Shown in pieces: positions 44,817 to 54,539 of a stretch of DNA of 64,000 nucleotides. The translations under genes were made by a program, and so were the position numbers. Where the stretch lies: positions 186,001 through 250,000 of the forward strand of contig NZ_RYDL01000001.1 in NCBI RefSeq assembly GCF_003968755.1, in the 5' to 3' direction. Under the pieces are notes generated by a model, which worked only from the letters and a program-made list of their open reading frames with translations, was not told the origin of the DNA and searched no databases. Positions within the stretch are counted from its first letter, which is position 1; the number at the start of each line of letters is the position of its first letter. Source of the DNA: Flavobacterium sp. RSP15 (GTDB taxonomy: Bacteria > Bacteroidota > Bacteroidia > Flavobacteriales > Flavobacteriaceae).

Positions 44817-46733
44817 TTATGAAAATTGAGTAAGTTGAAATTTACTTTTTATTAATTCTTCCAGTTCTCTCATAGGGAGTAAAGCATTTTTCAGTTTTTC
44901 TCGGTCAATTTTTGATAATTCCTCCAAATTTATAAATTGGCCTGAATCATCATTTTTTAACCCTTCTAAGGTTCGGAATTTTGATAAAGTCAAAAAAGCT
45001 TCGGCACAATTGAGATAAATTTCAGCATGTTTGGGATCCGTAATTGATAATTGTTTGAATCGTTGAAACGTATTGTTAATTCCTCGGATGTCGAAACTCA
45101 AAGTAAACAAACGGGCGCCATCAATCAATGGCATTAAAGCCTTAGTTTTAATATCAAATTTATCTTTATTTCTACCTTCTTCTTCGACATTGAATTTTTT
45201 GAAAAAACTAAGTGGAGCGTTTTTTCTTAAGGCATCATTTCCTAAGAAATCAAAAAATAACGTATTGTTTTTGGCGTTTTTAAAGACTACATTACTTATC
45301 GCATCTTCAATTTTTTGCTCTCCAAAAATAATTTCATAATCAAAGAAAATACTGCTCAAATCAGTGCTGTTCTCACCAGGAGTATTCATCCAGCTGTCAT
45401 ATTGTTTGATCCAGTCCGTCAATGATTTACACCAAAGCATAGTACTTCCCATGTGACCATTTGGACAGAATTCATAGCCGATTTTTTCTAGAGTGGCTGT
45501 GGTTTTTTTTCCAAGTTTAAGAAAATAGTCTTTTACGTCACGATATTTATCAGCAGCCACATCTTCAAAAATCAAAATGCTGTCTTGATCCGTTAATAAA
45601 AGCTGTTCTTTTCGTCCTTGACTGCCAATACTTAACCATGCAAAACGGGCAGGAGGGGAACCTAAATCCAAAATGGATAATTCCACCGAGCGTTTAATGA
45701 CTGCCAAATTAATTTCGCTGGCAATATTAAAAACGTGTGATAGCGGAATATTTTTAGAAATTGAAGTCTGAATCAGATCTGTTAATCGTTCCCGTATTTG
45801 TTTTAGTTCTTTTGGTGATTGACACCGTTTGATTTCTTTTATTAAAACTCCGGGATTATTTGCTTGAGCCACAATCAAATCGTGCTCAGAAATGATTCCT
45901 TTCACACTGGATTTATCTGTTCCATCCTGAGTTACACACAAATGAGTCACATTGTGTTTTATCATCAGCAACTGTGCTTCTGCCAGAGAAACGTTTTCAA
46001 CCACCGTGATAACAGGGGAGGACATAATTTTATCTACTGTAACGGTTACTGGATATCTACCGGTAGCAATTTTTGATCGCATATCCGCATCAGTAATAAT
46101 GCCCAAAGGGATAGTATTATCACATACAAGGATATTGTTTTTTAACGATTCGGTCATTATTTGAGCCACGTCTTTTACAATTGCTGTACTAGTCGTTTTT
46201 AAGGGAGCTGTATTATAGGCTAGCGATTGAAAATATTGCATTTCAGATTGCTGATCCGAATAGAATACATTATCAGAAATTAATTTTCCAATTAAATTTT
46301 CTTTATCTTTTGGATTTCGGGTGTTTACGGCAAAACTTTCTAATAAAAAGTTTAAAACTTCAGAATTATTAGCTACAAAAGGCCTGAAAGTAGCAATGGG
46401 AATAGCATAAACAATGCTTTCTTCTCTTGCTTTGGCCGTCATCATATAATTATTTTTGGCAAAAAAGGGACGCAGGCCAAAAATATCGCCTTCGGTACAT
46501 TTATTTAATAGCGTTTCCTCAGCATCTGCTATGACCGATAAATTGATAACACCGGAAGCCACCACATAAAAACTGTCATGCAAAAGATCATTTATTTGAA
46601 ATAATGTTTTGTGTTTTTCTAAATTTACAACGCGAATATTTGCCGCTATTTCAGATAATTCTTCAAAAGTTAAGTAGTTAAACGGTGGGTATGCTTTTAA
46701 AAAGTCAGCAATGTGCTCAGCAATTGAATTCAT
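44817..46733 (-). CDS. cNMP-binding / CBS-pair / DUF294 nucleotidyltransferase-like regulator
   Basis: A 638-residue cytoplasmic protein. A cyclic-nucleotide-binding-like domain (about 20-130), two CBS domains (about 175-295, with GIITDADMRSKIATGRYPV and GIISEHDLIVAQ), a DUF294 nucleotidyltransferase-like core with SIGSQGRKEQLLLTDQDSILI near 365-385 (the GS...D-x-D pattern), and a DUF294 C-terminal helical domain to 638. The family resembles GlnD-type nucleotidyltransferases sensing adenylates; in many Bacteroidota it is next to acs. Here acs is 13 kb away. The target is unknown. Confidence 0.9.
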   Translation of the reverse strand: MNSIAEHIADFLKAYPPFNYLTFEELSEIAANIRVVNLEKHKTLFQINDLLHDSFYVVASGVINLSVIADAEETLLNKCTEGDIFGLRPFFAKNNYMMTAKAREESIVYAIPIATFRPFVANNSEVLNFLLESFAVNTRNPKDKENLIGKLISDNVFYSDQQSEMQYFQSLAYNTAPLKTTSTAIVKDVAQIMTESLKNNILVCDNTIPLGIITDADMRSKIATGRYPVTVTVDKIMSSPVITVVENVSLAEAQLLMIKHNVTHLCVTQDGTDKSSVKGIISEHDLIVAQANNPGVLIKEIKRCQSPKELKQIRERLTDLIQTSISKNIPLSHVFNIASEINLAVIKRSVELSILDLGSPPARFAWLSIGSQGRKEQLLLTDQDSILIFEDVAADKYRDVKDYFLKLGKKTTATLEKIGYEFCPNGHMGSTMLWCKSLTDWIKQYDSWMNTPGENSTDLSSIFFDYEIIFGEQKIEDAISNVVFKNAKNNTLFFDFLGNDALRKNAPLSFFKKFNVEEEGRNKDKFDIKTKALMPLIDGARLFTLSFDIRGINNTFQRFKQLSITDPKHAEIYLNCAEAFLTLSKFRTLEGLKNDDSGQFINLEELSKIDREKLKNALLPMRELEELIKSKFQLTQFS

Positions 46734-46916
46734 AATTTATGGAATAAATAAGTATCGATTGTAAAAATAACAAATTTAAAAATTATAACACCGCCATTAT
46801 TGCGGCAAAACAATTAAATTATAAAATCCTTAATCTTTTCATAAAATAAGTATGGATTTAAAGGAATTAAAAGCTACTTGTTTTACTTTTATACGATAAC
46901 TAAAACATTTTAAATC

Positions 46917-47423
46917 ATGAAATTATTTAGAAAAATGCATTTTTCGTTTATTGCCTTATTAATTGTAAATTGTATAGCTGCTCAAGGAAAACCTACCAGC
47001 AGCAAAGAAGTAGCCACAGGGAAAATTAATGGTGCTACAATTACCCTCAATTATGGGAGTCCATCAGTCAACGGAAGAGAAATTTGGGGAAAATTAGTTC
47101 CGTTTAATCAAGTTTGGCGTGCCGGAGCAAATGATGCTACAACATTTGAAACAGATAAAGAGTTGACGATCGAAGGTACTAAATTGCCAGCCGGTAAATA
47201 CTCTTTTTTTGTTATACCAAATGAAAAAGAATGCGTGCTTATTTTTAATAAAGAAGCCAAACAGTGGGGAGCATATAAGTATAAAGAAAAAGAAGACCAA
47301 CTACGTATTTCCGTTAAGCAAGAAGTTGCTGCTTCAGCTGCTGAAAAATTAGTTTATACGATCCGTGCTAATACTGTTGTTTTGAGCTGGGGCAATTGGA
47401 ATATACCTTTTTCTGTAAAATAA
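46917..47423 (+). CDS. Exported DUF2911 protein
   Basis: A 168-residue protein with a Sec signal peptide (hydrophobic FIALLIVNCIAAQ; cleavage near residue 22) and a DUF2911 domain: YGSPSVNGREIWGKLVPF, VWRAGANDATTFETDKEL and LPAGKYSFFVIPNE are its hallmark stretches. It is common in Bacteroidota, with unknown function, and is likely periplasmic or surface-located. Single gene between the DUF294 and sugar clusters. Confidence 0.9.
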   Translation: MKLFRKMHFSFIALLIVNCIAAQGKPTSSKEVATGKINGATITLNYGSPSVNGREIWGKLVPFNQVWRAGANDATTFETDKELTIEGTKLPAGKYSFFVIPNEKECVLIFNKEAKQWGAYKYKEKEDQLRISVKQEVAASAAEKLVYTIRANTVVLSWGNWNIPFSVK

Positions 47424-47577
47424 AATATGACTAAGTAATAACCATGGTATAATGTCGTATTTTAAAATCAGGATAAAATTATGTAACAATCTGATTTAAA
47501 GCTGTTTTACTTAAAGTTAATTCTTTTGACTTTACGACTTTTAAACTTTCGACTTACTTAAAATTACTTTTAAATAG

Positions 47578-47610
47578 GAGGCTGTCTCAAAAAGACAGCC
47601 TCTTTTTTTT
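47578..47610 (+). terminator. Rho-independent terminator between converging genes
   Basis: gaggctgtct (47578-47587) pairs exactly with agacagcctc (47593-47602), then eight T. It faces the plus-strand DUF2911 gene, about 150 bases before it, and lies just past the end of the minus-strand sugar operon. Confidence 0.85.
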
Positions 47611-47631
47611 ATAAAATATTTTCTAAAATGT

Positions 47632-48507
47632 TTAGATTAAGTTTTTCTTAATGTAATTGAAACTGGTTACAGCAGATTCTATTGGATTTGGTTTGTAGTT
47701 AGATTCGTGTTCCAAAAAGAAACGTTTCAGTCCGGCACGTTCCGCCTGAGCAAAAATCCCCTTGAAATCTATTGTTCCTGTGCCAATTTCTGCATTCCAA
47801 TCCGGATTTACTTTATCCATATCTTTTACGTGCCACATTTTGAAACGTCCCGGATATTTTTTGAATAATTCCAATGGATCATGTCCAGCACGAATTACCC
47901 AGTATAAATCCATTTCAAAATCAACCAAGTTTTTATCCGTTTCGTTTAATAAAATTTCATATCCATTCGTTGAACCGAATTTTGTAAATTCGAAATCGTG
48001 ATTGTGATACGCTAATTTTAAACCTCCAGCTTTACAAAGCTCACCCACTTTATTAATTTGTAAGGCTAATTTTTTATAGGCATCACCAGTAGTTCCGCGC
48101 AATTCTGAAACGATGTAAGGTACTGTTACATATTCACTTCCTAAATAGTTGGCTGTTTCAACATAGGATTGTACAAGATCAGTTGAACCATCTTTGATCA
48201 TCGAATTAAAATCAAAATGATTACTCGTGGCTTTTAGACCATTATCATCTAATATTGATTTAAAATCGCGGACCGAAGTTCCAAAAAAGCCGTTGTCTAC
48301 TGAATAACCAAAAGTTTCTACTTCAGTAAATCCAGCTTTTCCAACTTGTGCTAAAACACCTTTAACATCTTTGGGTAACGTATCGCGCAGTGTCCATAAT
48401 TGAATCCCAATGGCTCTTTTTTTAGAGTCAAAAGCAAATGAAGGAGCAATGGCTAATGCGCCTAATGCTAAACCAGCATTAATTAAAAATTCTCTTCTTT
48501 TTATCAT
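47632..48507 (-). CDS. Tat-exported sugar phosphate isomerase/epimerase-like TIM barrel
   Basis: A 291-residue xylose-isomerase-like TIM-barrel protein with a twin-arginine signal (MIKRREFLINAGLALGALA). Metal-ligand positions fit the AP_endonuc_2 family: the Glu in VETFGYS region, the His and Asp in LAYHNHDFEF and VDFEMDLYWVIRAG, the His in KMWHVKDMD and the final Glu in FFLEHESNY. Last gene of the minus-strand sugar operon. In 3-keto-glycoside clusters such enzymes isomerise or epimerise keto-sugars in the periplasm (inference). Confidence 0.88.
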   Translation of the reverse strand: MIKRREFLINAGLALGALAIAPSFAFDSKKRAIGIQLWTLRDTLPKDVKGVLAQVGKAGFTEVETFGYSVDNGFFGTSVRDFKSILDDNGLKATSNHFDFNSMIKDGSTDLVQSYVETANYLGSEYVTVPYIVSELRGTTGDAYKKLALQINKVGELCKAGGLKLAYHNHDFEFTKFGSTNGYEILLNETDKNLVDFEMDLYWVIRAGHDPLELFKKYPGRFKMWHVKDMDKVNPDWNAEIGTGTIDFKGIFAQAERAGLKRFFLEHESNYKPNPIESAVTSFNYIKKNLI

Positions 48508-48526
48508 GGGTTATTTTTTAGAGTAG

Positions 48527-49420
48527 TTAAATATCACAAATTGCTATGGCCTGTTTCAATGAAGCGAGTTTGTCCGGGTTTTTAGGTACAAATTCTTGAC
48601 CCACAAATCCCTTAAAACCAGTTTTTGCAATTGCTTTCATAATTGCAGTGTAATTTAGTTCCTGAGTATCATCAATTTCATTTCGTCCTGGAACACCGGC
48701 GGTATGATAATGTGTAATGTAGTGATGGTTGTCTCTTATGTTTCTAATCACATCTCCTTCATCAATTTGCATGTGATAAATATCGTAAAGCAATTTGAAA
48801 TTCTCAGAGTTCAAACGTTTCGCTAATTCCACTCCCCAAGATGTCCGGTCACATTGGTAATCTTTATGATCAATTTTGCTGTTTAGTAATTCCATTACTA
48901 AAATCACATTATGCTTTTCAGCCAATGGAATTAGTTTTTGCAAACCAACAATACAATTGTTCCAACCTTCTTCATCTGTTTTGCCTCTTCGGCTTCCGCT
49001 AAAACAAATCAGATTTTTATAACCGGCTTTTGCCACCAGTGGAATCATTTCCATATAATTTTTCCAGAGTGTTTCATGAAATTTAATATCATTAAAACCA
49101 TCCACTAAATTAATTTCTGCACCGTTGCACATTGTAGAAACAAGATCATATTTCTTCAATGTTGGCCAATCTTTAGGACCTACTAAATCAATCCCAGTAA
49201 TCCCTATCTTTTTGGATTCAATGCAAAGCGTATCTAAATCGATATCATTAAAACACCACCGAGAAACGGAGTGATTTATATTTCCTTTCAATTTACCCAA
49301 TGGTGTTGCTGTTTCCTTTTTTGGCATAGCCAAAGCAGAAAATCCAGCAGGAATTCCCATCGCAACTGTTCCGGCTACTATTCCTTTTATGGCAGATCTT
49401 CTATTTAAATTAGCACTCAT
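48527..49420 (-). CDS. Tat-exported hydroxypyruvate-isomerase-like TIM barrel
   Basis: A 297-residue AP_endonuc_2-fold protein. A twin-arginine signal (NLNRRSAIKGIVAGTVAMGIP) opens it. SVSRWCFNDIDLDTLC resembles hydroxypyruvate isomerase (Hyi). Metal-binding acidic residues are in LVMELLNSKID, LLYDIYHMQIDEGD and GFVGQEFVPKN, and the His in YITHYHTAGVPGR. The substrate is a sugar or keto-sugar rather than hydroxypyruvate, judging by export. 19 bases upstream of the 291-residue paralogue and 9 after the transporter in transcription order. Confidence 0.87.
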   Translation of the reverse strand: MSANLNRRSAIKGIVAGTVAMGIPAGFSALAMPKKETATPLGKLKGNINHSVSRWCFNDIDLDTLCIESKKIGITGIDLVGPKDWPTLKKYDLVSTMCNGAEINLVDGFNDIKFHETLWKNYMEMIPLVAKAGYKNLICFSGSRRGKTDEEGWNNCIVGLQKLIPLAEKHNVILVMELLNSKIDHKDYQCDRTSWGVELAKRLNSENFKLLYDIYHMQIDEGDVIRNIRDNHHYITHYHTAGVPGRNEIDDTQELNYTAIMKAIAKTGFKGFVGQEFVPKNPDKLASLKQAIAICDI

Positions 49421-49429
49421 TTTTAATTT

Positions 49430-50671
49430 TTATATAGCAGAAGTGGATTCTTCTCCTTTGTTTTTTTCATTAAATAAAAGGGCAAAAAGTAAGAATACAG
49501 CAAACGCAATTCCAGCAGGAATAATCCACACCATTTGCCAGTTTACAGCCCCATCTGCCATTTTATAATTGTCCGTTATCCATCCTGCAACTGCAAAACC
49601 AATTAACATACCAACTCCGTAAGTGGCTAAAGTTATTAAACCCTGAGCAGCACTTTTGTATTTTTCTCCCGCTTTTGAATTGGTGTAAATTTGGCCCGAA
49701 ACAAAAAAGAAATCATAACAGATACCGTGCAGCGCAATACCTATAATAAGCATAAAGCTTAAATCATTGCCATTGCCATAAGCGAATAAAACATAACGAA
49801 TTGCCCATGCTAACATCCCGATTAAGATCGTTTTTTTGAAACCAAAACGGGTAAAAAATACAGGAATCAATAATAAGAATAATGCTTCGGATATTTGACC
49901 TATTGCCATTTTTCCAGTAGGATTTTCAACGCCTGATTCTGTCAAAAATGGATGTGCATTTTGGTAATAAAAGGCAAGAGGTATACAAATCAGGATTGAC
50001 GATATAAAAAAGATGGCGAAGTTTTTATCTTTCAGCAATTTTAAAGCATCAAGACCTATGATATCTCCAATTTTTATTTTTTCTTCACTTACTTTTGGTG
50101 GTGTTTTTGGTAAAGAAAAACTGAATATACCTAAAATTAAAGCGGCTATTCCTGCTAAAAGGAAGGTGTTTTTAAGAAATCCTTGAGAAATTGCTTCCGC
50201 AGTATCCCAATGAAAAACAAAGCTAATAGCTAATCCTGCAATAACCCATCCTATAGTTCCCCAAACTCTAATGTTGGCAAACTCTTTTTCCGGATCTTTC
50301 ATTTGGTTAAAAGCTACTGAATTCACTAATGCTAATGTTGGCATGTATAAAATCATATAACTCAGAACGTAGGTGTAGAACATCCCAACTTCTTCTGACT
50401 GATACATTTGATACATCAAAAATGCACCTGCGAGATGAAGTATTCCTAAAATTTTCTCCGCATTAAAATAACGATCAGCGATCAAACCTATAATAAAAGG
50501 AGCAATAATTGCACCCCAAGATTGTGTAGAAAAAATGGCTGCAACAACTGGTCCTTCTGCATCTGAAAAATTAAATTTTAAAAATGTTCCCAATGTTACA
50601 AACCATGCGCCCCAGATAAAAAATTCCAGGAACATCATTATGGATAATTTAATTCGGATGGTGCTATTCAT
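49430..50671 (-). CDS. MFS transporter, nucleoside:H+ symporter-like (NupG family)
   Basis: A 413-residue protein with 12 predicted membrane helices. The N-terminal MMFLEFFIWGAWFVTLGTFL and GLIADRYF loop mark the NupG/XapB-like group (Nuc_H_symport), which imports nucleosides in enterobacteria but occurs in Bacteroidota sugar clusters as a carrier of glycosides or keto-sugars. In this operon it likely takes the final monosaccharide or keto-product from periplasm to cytoplasm (inference). Confidence 0.88.
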   Translation of the reverse strand: MNSTIRIKLSIMMFLEFFIWGAWFVTLGTFLKFNFSDAEGPVVAAIFSTQSWGAIIAPFIIGLIADRYFNAEKILGILHLAGAFLMYQMYQSEEVGMFYTYVLSYMILYMPTLALVNSVAFNQMKDPEKEFANIRVWGTIGWVIAGLAISFVFHWDTAEAISQGFLKNTFLLAGIAALILGIFSFSLPKTPPKVSEEKIKIGDIIGLDALKLLKDKNFAIFFISSILICIPLAFYYQNAHPFLTESGVENPTGKMAIGQISEALFLLLIPVFFTRFGFKKTILIGMLAWAIRYVLFAYGNGNDLSFMLIIGIALHGICYDFFFVSGQIYTNSKAGEKYKSAAQGLITLATYGVGMLIGFAVAGWITDNYKMADGAVNWQMVWIIPAGIAFAVFLLFALLFNEKNKGEESTSAI

Positions 50672-50728
50672 TAGTCAGTGGTTTTTTATTTTTTGGTTTT
50701 GGTTGTTTTTTTATTTTTTAGAGATCAA

Positions 50729-51466
50729 TTACATACCCGCTTCACATCCGGTTGTAATTTTCATAGTATTCCATTCTTTGATCATAATATTTCTGAACCA
50801 TACATTATCTCCATGATCTTGTAGTGCAATTTTACCTTTTTTGAATGCAGCAAAACCTGGCCAAGTAGCAAATTTACTTCCGGCTACCAATGTTTTAAAA
50901 TTAGCATCCCAAAGCGTAGTTTCAACTACTTTTACGCCATTCAATAACATTGTCAGTTTTCCAAATTTACATACTATGTCAACAGAATTCCATTCTCCTA
51001 CTGGTTTTACTGGTTCTGAGGTGCTTTTTATTAAATCATATAAATCCCCTGAACGGTGTTTTTCAATTTTTCCGTCAGAATGACCGTCATTGTCCAATAC
51101 TTGCATTTCCAGACCCGTTTCATAAGTATTTTTGAATTTTGTCAAATCCTCGTTTACATAAAAAATAATACCGCTATTGGCATTTGCCGCGACTTTCCAT
51201 TCTAGTTTTAGATGAAAATTCTCGTATTCTGCATTAGTTACCAAATCGCCTCCTTGACCGTTTTGGGCAGCTGTAGGATCAAAATGCAACACACCCTCTT
51301 CTGCTTTCCAACCGGAACCAGCTGTTGTTTTTCCGTAACTGTGCCATCCCGTTGTGGATTGTCCGTCAAATATGGATTTAAATCCTTTTGGTATGGGCGC
51401 TTGCTGTGCATTTGCGGTTTGAATCAGTATCATAACAAGTAATGAAGTACAAATATTTTTAATCAT
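50729..51466 (-). CDS. DUF1080 protein, 3-keto-glycoside hydrolase/lyase-like
   Basis: A 245-residue concanavalin-like jelly-roll protein with a signal peptide (LLVMILIQTANAQQ). DUF1080 hallmarks: FKSIFDGQSTTGWHSYG at the start of the domain, FHLKLEWKVAANANSGI, EMQVLDND and VWFRNIMIKEW at the end. DUF1080 proteins have been characterised as 3-keto-glycoside hydrolases or lyases, cleaving glycosides oxidised at C3 (family knowledge). The neighbours fit that job. Periplasmic. Confidence 0.88.
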   Translation of the reverse strand: MIKNICTSLLVMILIQTANAQQAPIPKGFKSIFDGQSTTGWHSYGKTTAGSGWKAEEGVLHFDPTAAQNGQGGDLVTNAEYENFHLKLEWKVAANANSGIIFYVNEDLTKFKNTYETGLEMQVLDNDGHSDGKIEKHRSGDLYDLIKSTSEPVKPVGEWNSVDIVCKFGKLTMLLNGVKVVETTLWDANFKTLVAGSKFATWPGFAAFKKGKIALQDHGDNVWFRNIMIKEWNTMKITTGCEAGM

Positions 51467-51498
51467 TTTTGAATTTTTGAATTAATAATTAATCTTGC

Positions 51499-52953
51499 TT
51501 ATAAAGTTAAAGCTTTCCAACCTTGACGATAATCCCGTTTCACAAATTGGTTCACTTCATCAAAATTTGTAATTCTCATGGCATCATTATCCCATAATAA
51601 TTTTGCTGAACGTCCTGGGTACACTTCTTCTCCAAGCTCTTCTCGCATCACATCGTATCCTCTGATCGCAAGATTTGCCATCAATAAAGCTTCAGTTAAA
51701 GGACCAGCAATTTCAAAAGGAGAACTTAATTCTTTTTTTCCATAACCAGCAATAGCAGCTTCAATCCACTGCTTGTAATGTCCTCCTGAACCATCGATCA
51801 CTCTTGCGTATTTTTGAGCAACTTGGAGATTTTCATTTTTGCTTAGAGGAAGCAAACGCGGATTTAAACCGTAGGTATCACACATCATTTTTCCTTTTGT
51901 TCCTGTGAATAAGGTACCATTTCCACCGTCTCCAAAAATTTCATTCGAACCTAATTCGGGAGGTCTTTCCGGCTGAATTCCACCATCCATCCAGTGTACT
52001 GCAACGTCACCGTTTGTTTTCTCCGTTTTTGGAAAAGTTAAGGTAACATGACTGGAGGGAGGACAACTCTCAGGAAAATATCCTCTTTGAAACTCATCTA
52101 CATATACAGAACCTACACTACATTGAACATCTTTAGCATATTTTAAATTTAATACACTAAAAGGTGCTTCTAACAAGTGACAGCCCATATCGCCTAATGC
52201 ACCTGTTCCATAATCCCACCAACCGCGCCAGTTAAAGGGCACTAATTTATTTACATACTCTTTGTAAGGAGCTGTTCCCAACCATAAATCCCAATCTAAT
52301 TCTTTTGGAATATCCGCTTTATTAGCAGACCAAGGAATCCCTTGAGGCCAAACCGGACGGTCTGTCCAAGCATGAATCGTGTGAACATCGCCTATTAAAC
52401 CTGCTTCATACCATTCTTTCATTATTCTGGTACCATCATTCGAGGCACCTTGATTTCCCATCTGGGTTACCACTTTATATTTTGTAGCAGCTTGTGTCAA
52501 AATTCGAGCTTCGTAAATATCATGTGCCATAGGTTTTTGAACATACACATGTTTTCCTAATTGCATAGCAGCAAGTGCTTGGATAGCATGATTATGATCT
52601 GGAGTTGAAACTGAAACGGCATCGAAATTTTTATGTTCTTTGTCTAACATTTCACGCCAATCGGTATAAAATTTAGCTTTAGGAAATGCATTTACACTTG
52701 CAGCTGCTCTTCTGGTATCTACATCACATAAAAACGATATATCCGCTTTTCCACTTCTGGCAAACATACTGACATCAAATTTACCTTGTCCACCAACACC
52801 AATACTGGCTATTGATAAACGATCACTTGGCGCAACAAATCCTCTTCCTAGAACATGACGGGGAACAATCATAAAAGCTGCTGCAGCTATGGCGGTTGTT
52901 TTTATAAAATCACGACGGTTATTTGTAATTTTATCTTCTTCTTTTTGTTTCAT
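51499..52953 (-). CDS. Tat-exported Gfo/Idh/MocA oxidoreductase
   Basis: A 484-residue oxidoreductase with a twin-arginine signal (NNRRDFIKTTAIAAAAFMIV). The NAD(P)-binding motif is SIASIGVGGQGKFD (near residue 48), and the conserved catalytic-region VYVQKPMAHDIYEAR contains the Lys of the EKP-like motif; a C-terminal alpha/beta domain includes WWDYGTGALGDMGCHLLE. It likely oxidises or reduces C3 of a glycoside with a tightly bound cofactor, since it is exported (inference). Confidence 0.9.
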   Translation of the reverse strand: MKQKEEDKITNNRRDFIKTTAIAAAAFMIVPRHVLGRGFVAPSDRLSIASIGVGGQGKFDVSMFARSGKADISFLCDVDTRRAAASVNAFPKAKFYTDWREMLDKEHKNFDAVSVSTPDHNHAIQALAAMQLGKHVYVQKPMAHDIYEARILTQAATKYKVVTQMGNQGASNDGTRIMKEWYEAGLIGDVHTIHAWTDRPVWPQGIPWSANKADIPKELDWDLWLGTAPYKEYVNKLVPFNWRGWWDYGTGALGDMGCHLLEAPFSVLNLKYAKDVQCSVGSVYVDEFQRGYFPESCPPSSHVTLTFPKTEKTNGDVAVHWMDGGIQPERPPELGSNEIFGDGGNGTLFTGTKGKMMCDTYGLNPRLLPLSKNENLQVAQKYARVIDGSGGHYKQWIEAAIAGYGKKELSSPFEIAGPLTEALLMANLAIRGYDVMREELGEEVYPGRSAKLLWDNDAMRITNFDEVNQFVKRDYRQGWKALTL

Positions 52954-53054
52954 TATTTTAATCCAGTTTAGTTTATAGCAAAAAATTGTGTAACATCATG
53001 ATTTTATTTTCGACATTCAAGAATTATATTGACTCTTTAAAAGCGCCTTTTGAT

Positions 53055-53429
53055 TTACTTTTTTAAGGATAAAATATACTTTGCCATAGAATTTGCCTCA
53101 TTCTTTTTCAGTGAAGCATGCGCAGACATGGGAATTGAACCCCAAACCCCAGAGCCTCCTTTTATTATTTTACCGGATAAATAGGCAACATTTTTATCAT
53201 TTAAAGCATATTTTTTAGCAATGTCTAAGTAGGAGGGACCAATTAGTTTTTTGTCTAATTTATGACATCCGATGCAATCGGATTTAGCTATTAATTTTTC
53301 TCCTTCAGAAGTTTGAACAACAAGGTTTGAATGCGCAGTAGTTTCAATATATTTTTCTTCTGAATTATCATTAGAAAATGAGGTTAAACTAATTAGTGCA
53401 ACCCCAAAAAAGAAATATTTTAATTTCAT
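53055..53429 (-). CDS. Exported c-type cytochrome, monoheme
   Basis: A 124-residue protein with a signal peptide (FFFGVALISLTSFS) and one heme-binding motif Cys52-Ile-Gly-Cys55-His56; the distal Met ligand is probably in SIPMSAHASL near residue 104. This class I cytochrome is the expected electron acceptor of the GMC dehydrogenase encoded upstream in the operon. 101 bases separate it from the next oxidoreductase gene. Confidence 0.92.
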   Translation of the reverse strand: MKLKYFFFGVALISLTSFSNDNSEEKYIETTAHSNLVVQTSEGEKLIAKSDCIGCHKLDKKLIGPSYLDIAKKYALNDKNVAYLSGKIIKGGSGVWGSIPMSAHASLKKNEANSMAKYILSLKK

Positions 53430-53447
53430 TTTATTGTATTTAAGTTT

Positions 53448-54500
53448 TTATAATCCTAAGTTTTTTTTGTTAAAAGCCTGATTTGTTTCTACTGCAGCAA
53501 AATCATCAAATGCTTTATCAGTAACTTTTATAATATGATTTTTTATAAATTCAGCACCTTCACGCGCTCCATCCTCCTGATTTTTAATGCAACATTCCCA
53601 TTCCATTACTGCCCATCCTTTGAAATCATATTGGGCTAGTTTGCTAAAAATCGTTTTAAAATCAATCTGACCATCGCCTAGAGAGCGATACCGTCCGGCA
53701 CGATTTGCCCAACTTTGGTAGCCTCCAAAAGTCCCTTGCTTTCCTGTAGGGTTAAACTCGGCATCCTTTACGTGAAATGCTTTAATCCGTTCATGATAAA
53801 AATCGATATATTGGATGTAATCTAATTGTTGTAAAACAAAATGCGATGGATCGTACAACAAGCAAGCTCTGGAGTGATTATTCACCGCTTTCAAAAACAT
53901 TTCATAGGTTTCCCCATCAAATAAATCTTCTCCCGGATGAATTTCGTAACAAAGGTCAACACCATTTTGATCAAACTCATTTAAAATGGGCAACCAGCGT
54001 TTAGCCAATTCGGCAAAACCATCTTCCATTAAACCCGGAGGCCGTTGTGGCCAAGGATGAAAATACTGCCAAAGTAGAGAACCACTAAAAGTGGCATGTG
54101 CATTTAACCCTAAATTTTGAGAAGCTTTAGCCGCATATTTCAATTGTTGCACAGCCCATTCTTGCCTTGCTTTAGGATTTCCATGAACATTTACAGGGGC
54201 AAAGGAATCAAAAAAATCATCGTAAGCAGGATGAACAGCCACTAACTGCCCTTGTAAATGGGTTGATAATTCAGTGATTTCTAGTCCGTAAGAAGCAATT
54301 GTTCCTTTTAGTTCATCCGCATAGGTTTTACTTTCTGCCGCTTTTTGTAAATCAATGAAACGGGTATCTAATGTTGGCATTTGAATCCCTTTAAAGCCTA
54401 AATCAGCAGCCCATTTACAAATCCCATCTAAGGAATTAAAAGGAGCTTTATCATCAATAAACTGTGCTAAAAAGACCGCAGGCCCTTGAATTGTTGTCAT
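53448..54500 (-). CDS. Sugar phosphate isomerase/epimerase-like TIM barrel, cytoplasmic
   Basis: A 350-residue AP_endonuc_2-fold protein without a signal peptide. Metal-ligand residues are visible in DLCYEIHPGEDLFDG (Glu), CLLYDPSHFVLQQLDY (Asp, His), IKAFHVKDAEF (His, Asp) and WAVMEWECCIK (Glu). The longer form is typical of the Bacteroidota isomerases that follow Gfo/Idh/MocA genes. Substrate is a sugar or keto-sugar of the pathway (inference). Confidence 0.88.
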   Translation of the reverse strand: MTTIQGPAVFLAQFIDDKAPFNSLDGICKWAADLGFKGIQMPTLDTRFIDLQKAAESKTYADELKGTIASYGLEITELSTHLQGQLVAVHPAYDDFFDSFAPVNVHGNPKARQEWAVQQLKYAAKASQNLGLNAHATFSGSLLWQYFHPWPQRPPGLMEDGFAELAKRWLPILNEFDQNGVDLCYEIHPGEDLFDGETYEMFLKAVNNHSRACLLYDPSHFVLQQLDYIQYIDFYHERIKAFHVKDAEFNPTGKQGTFGGYQSWANRAGRYRSLGDGQIDFKTIFSKLAQYDFKGWAVMEWECCIKNQEDGAREGAEFIKNHIIKVTDKAFDDFAAVETNQAFNKKNLGL

Positions 54501-54539
54501 AGTATTTGGTATATAAGAGGTCTACGAATTCCTAATTAA

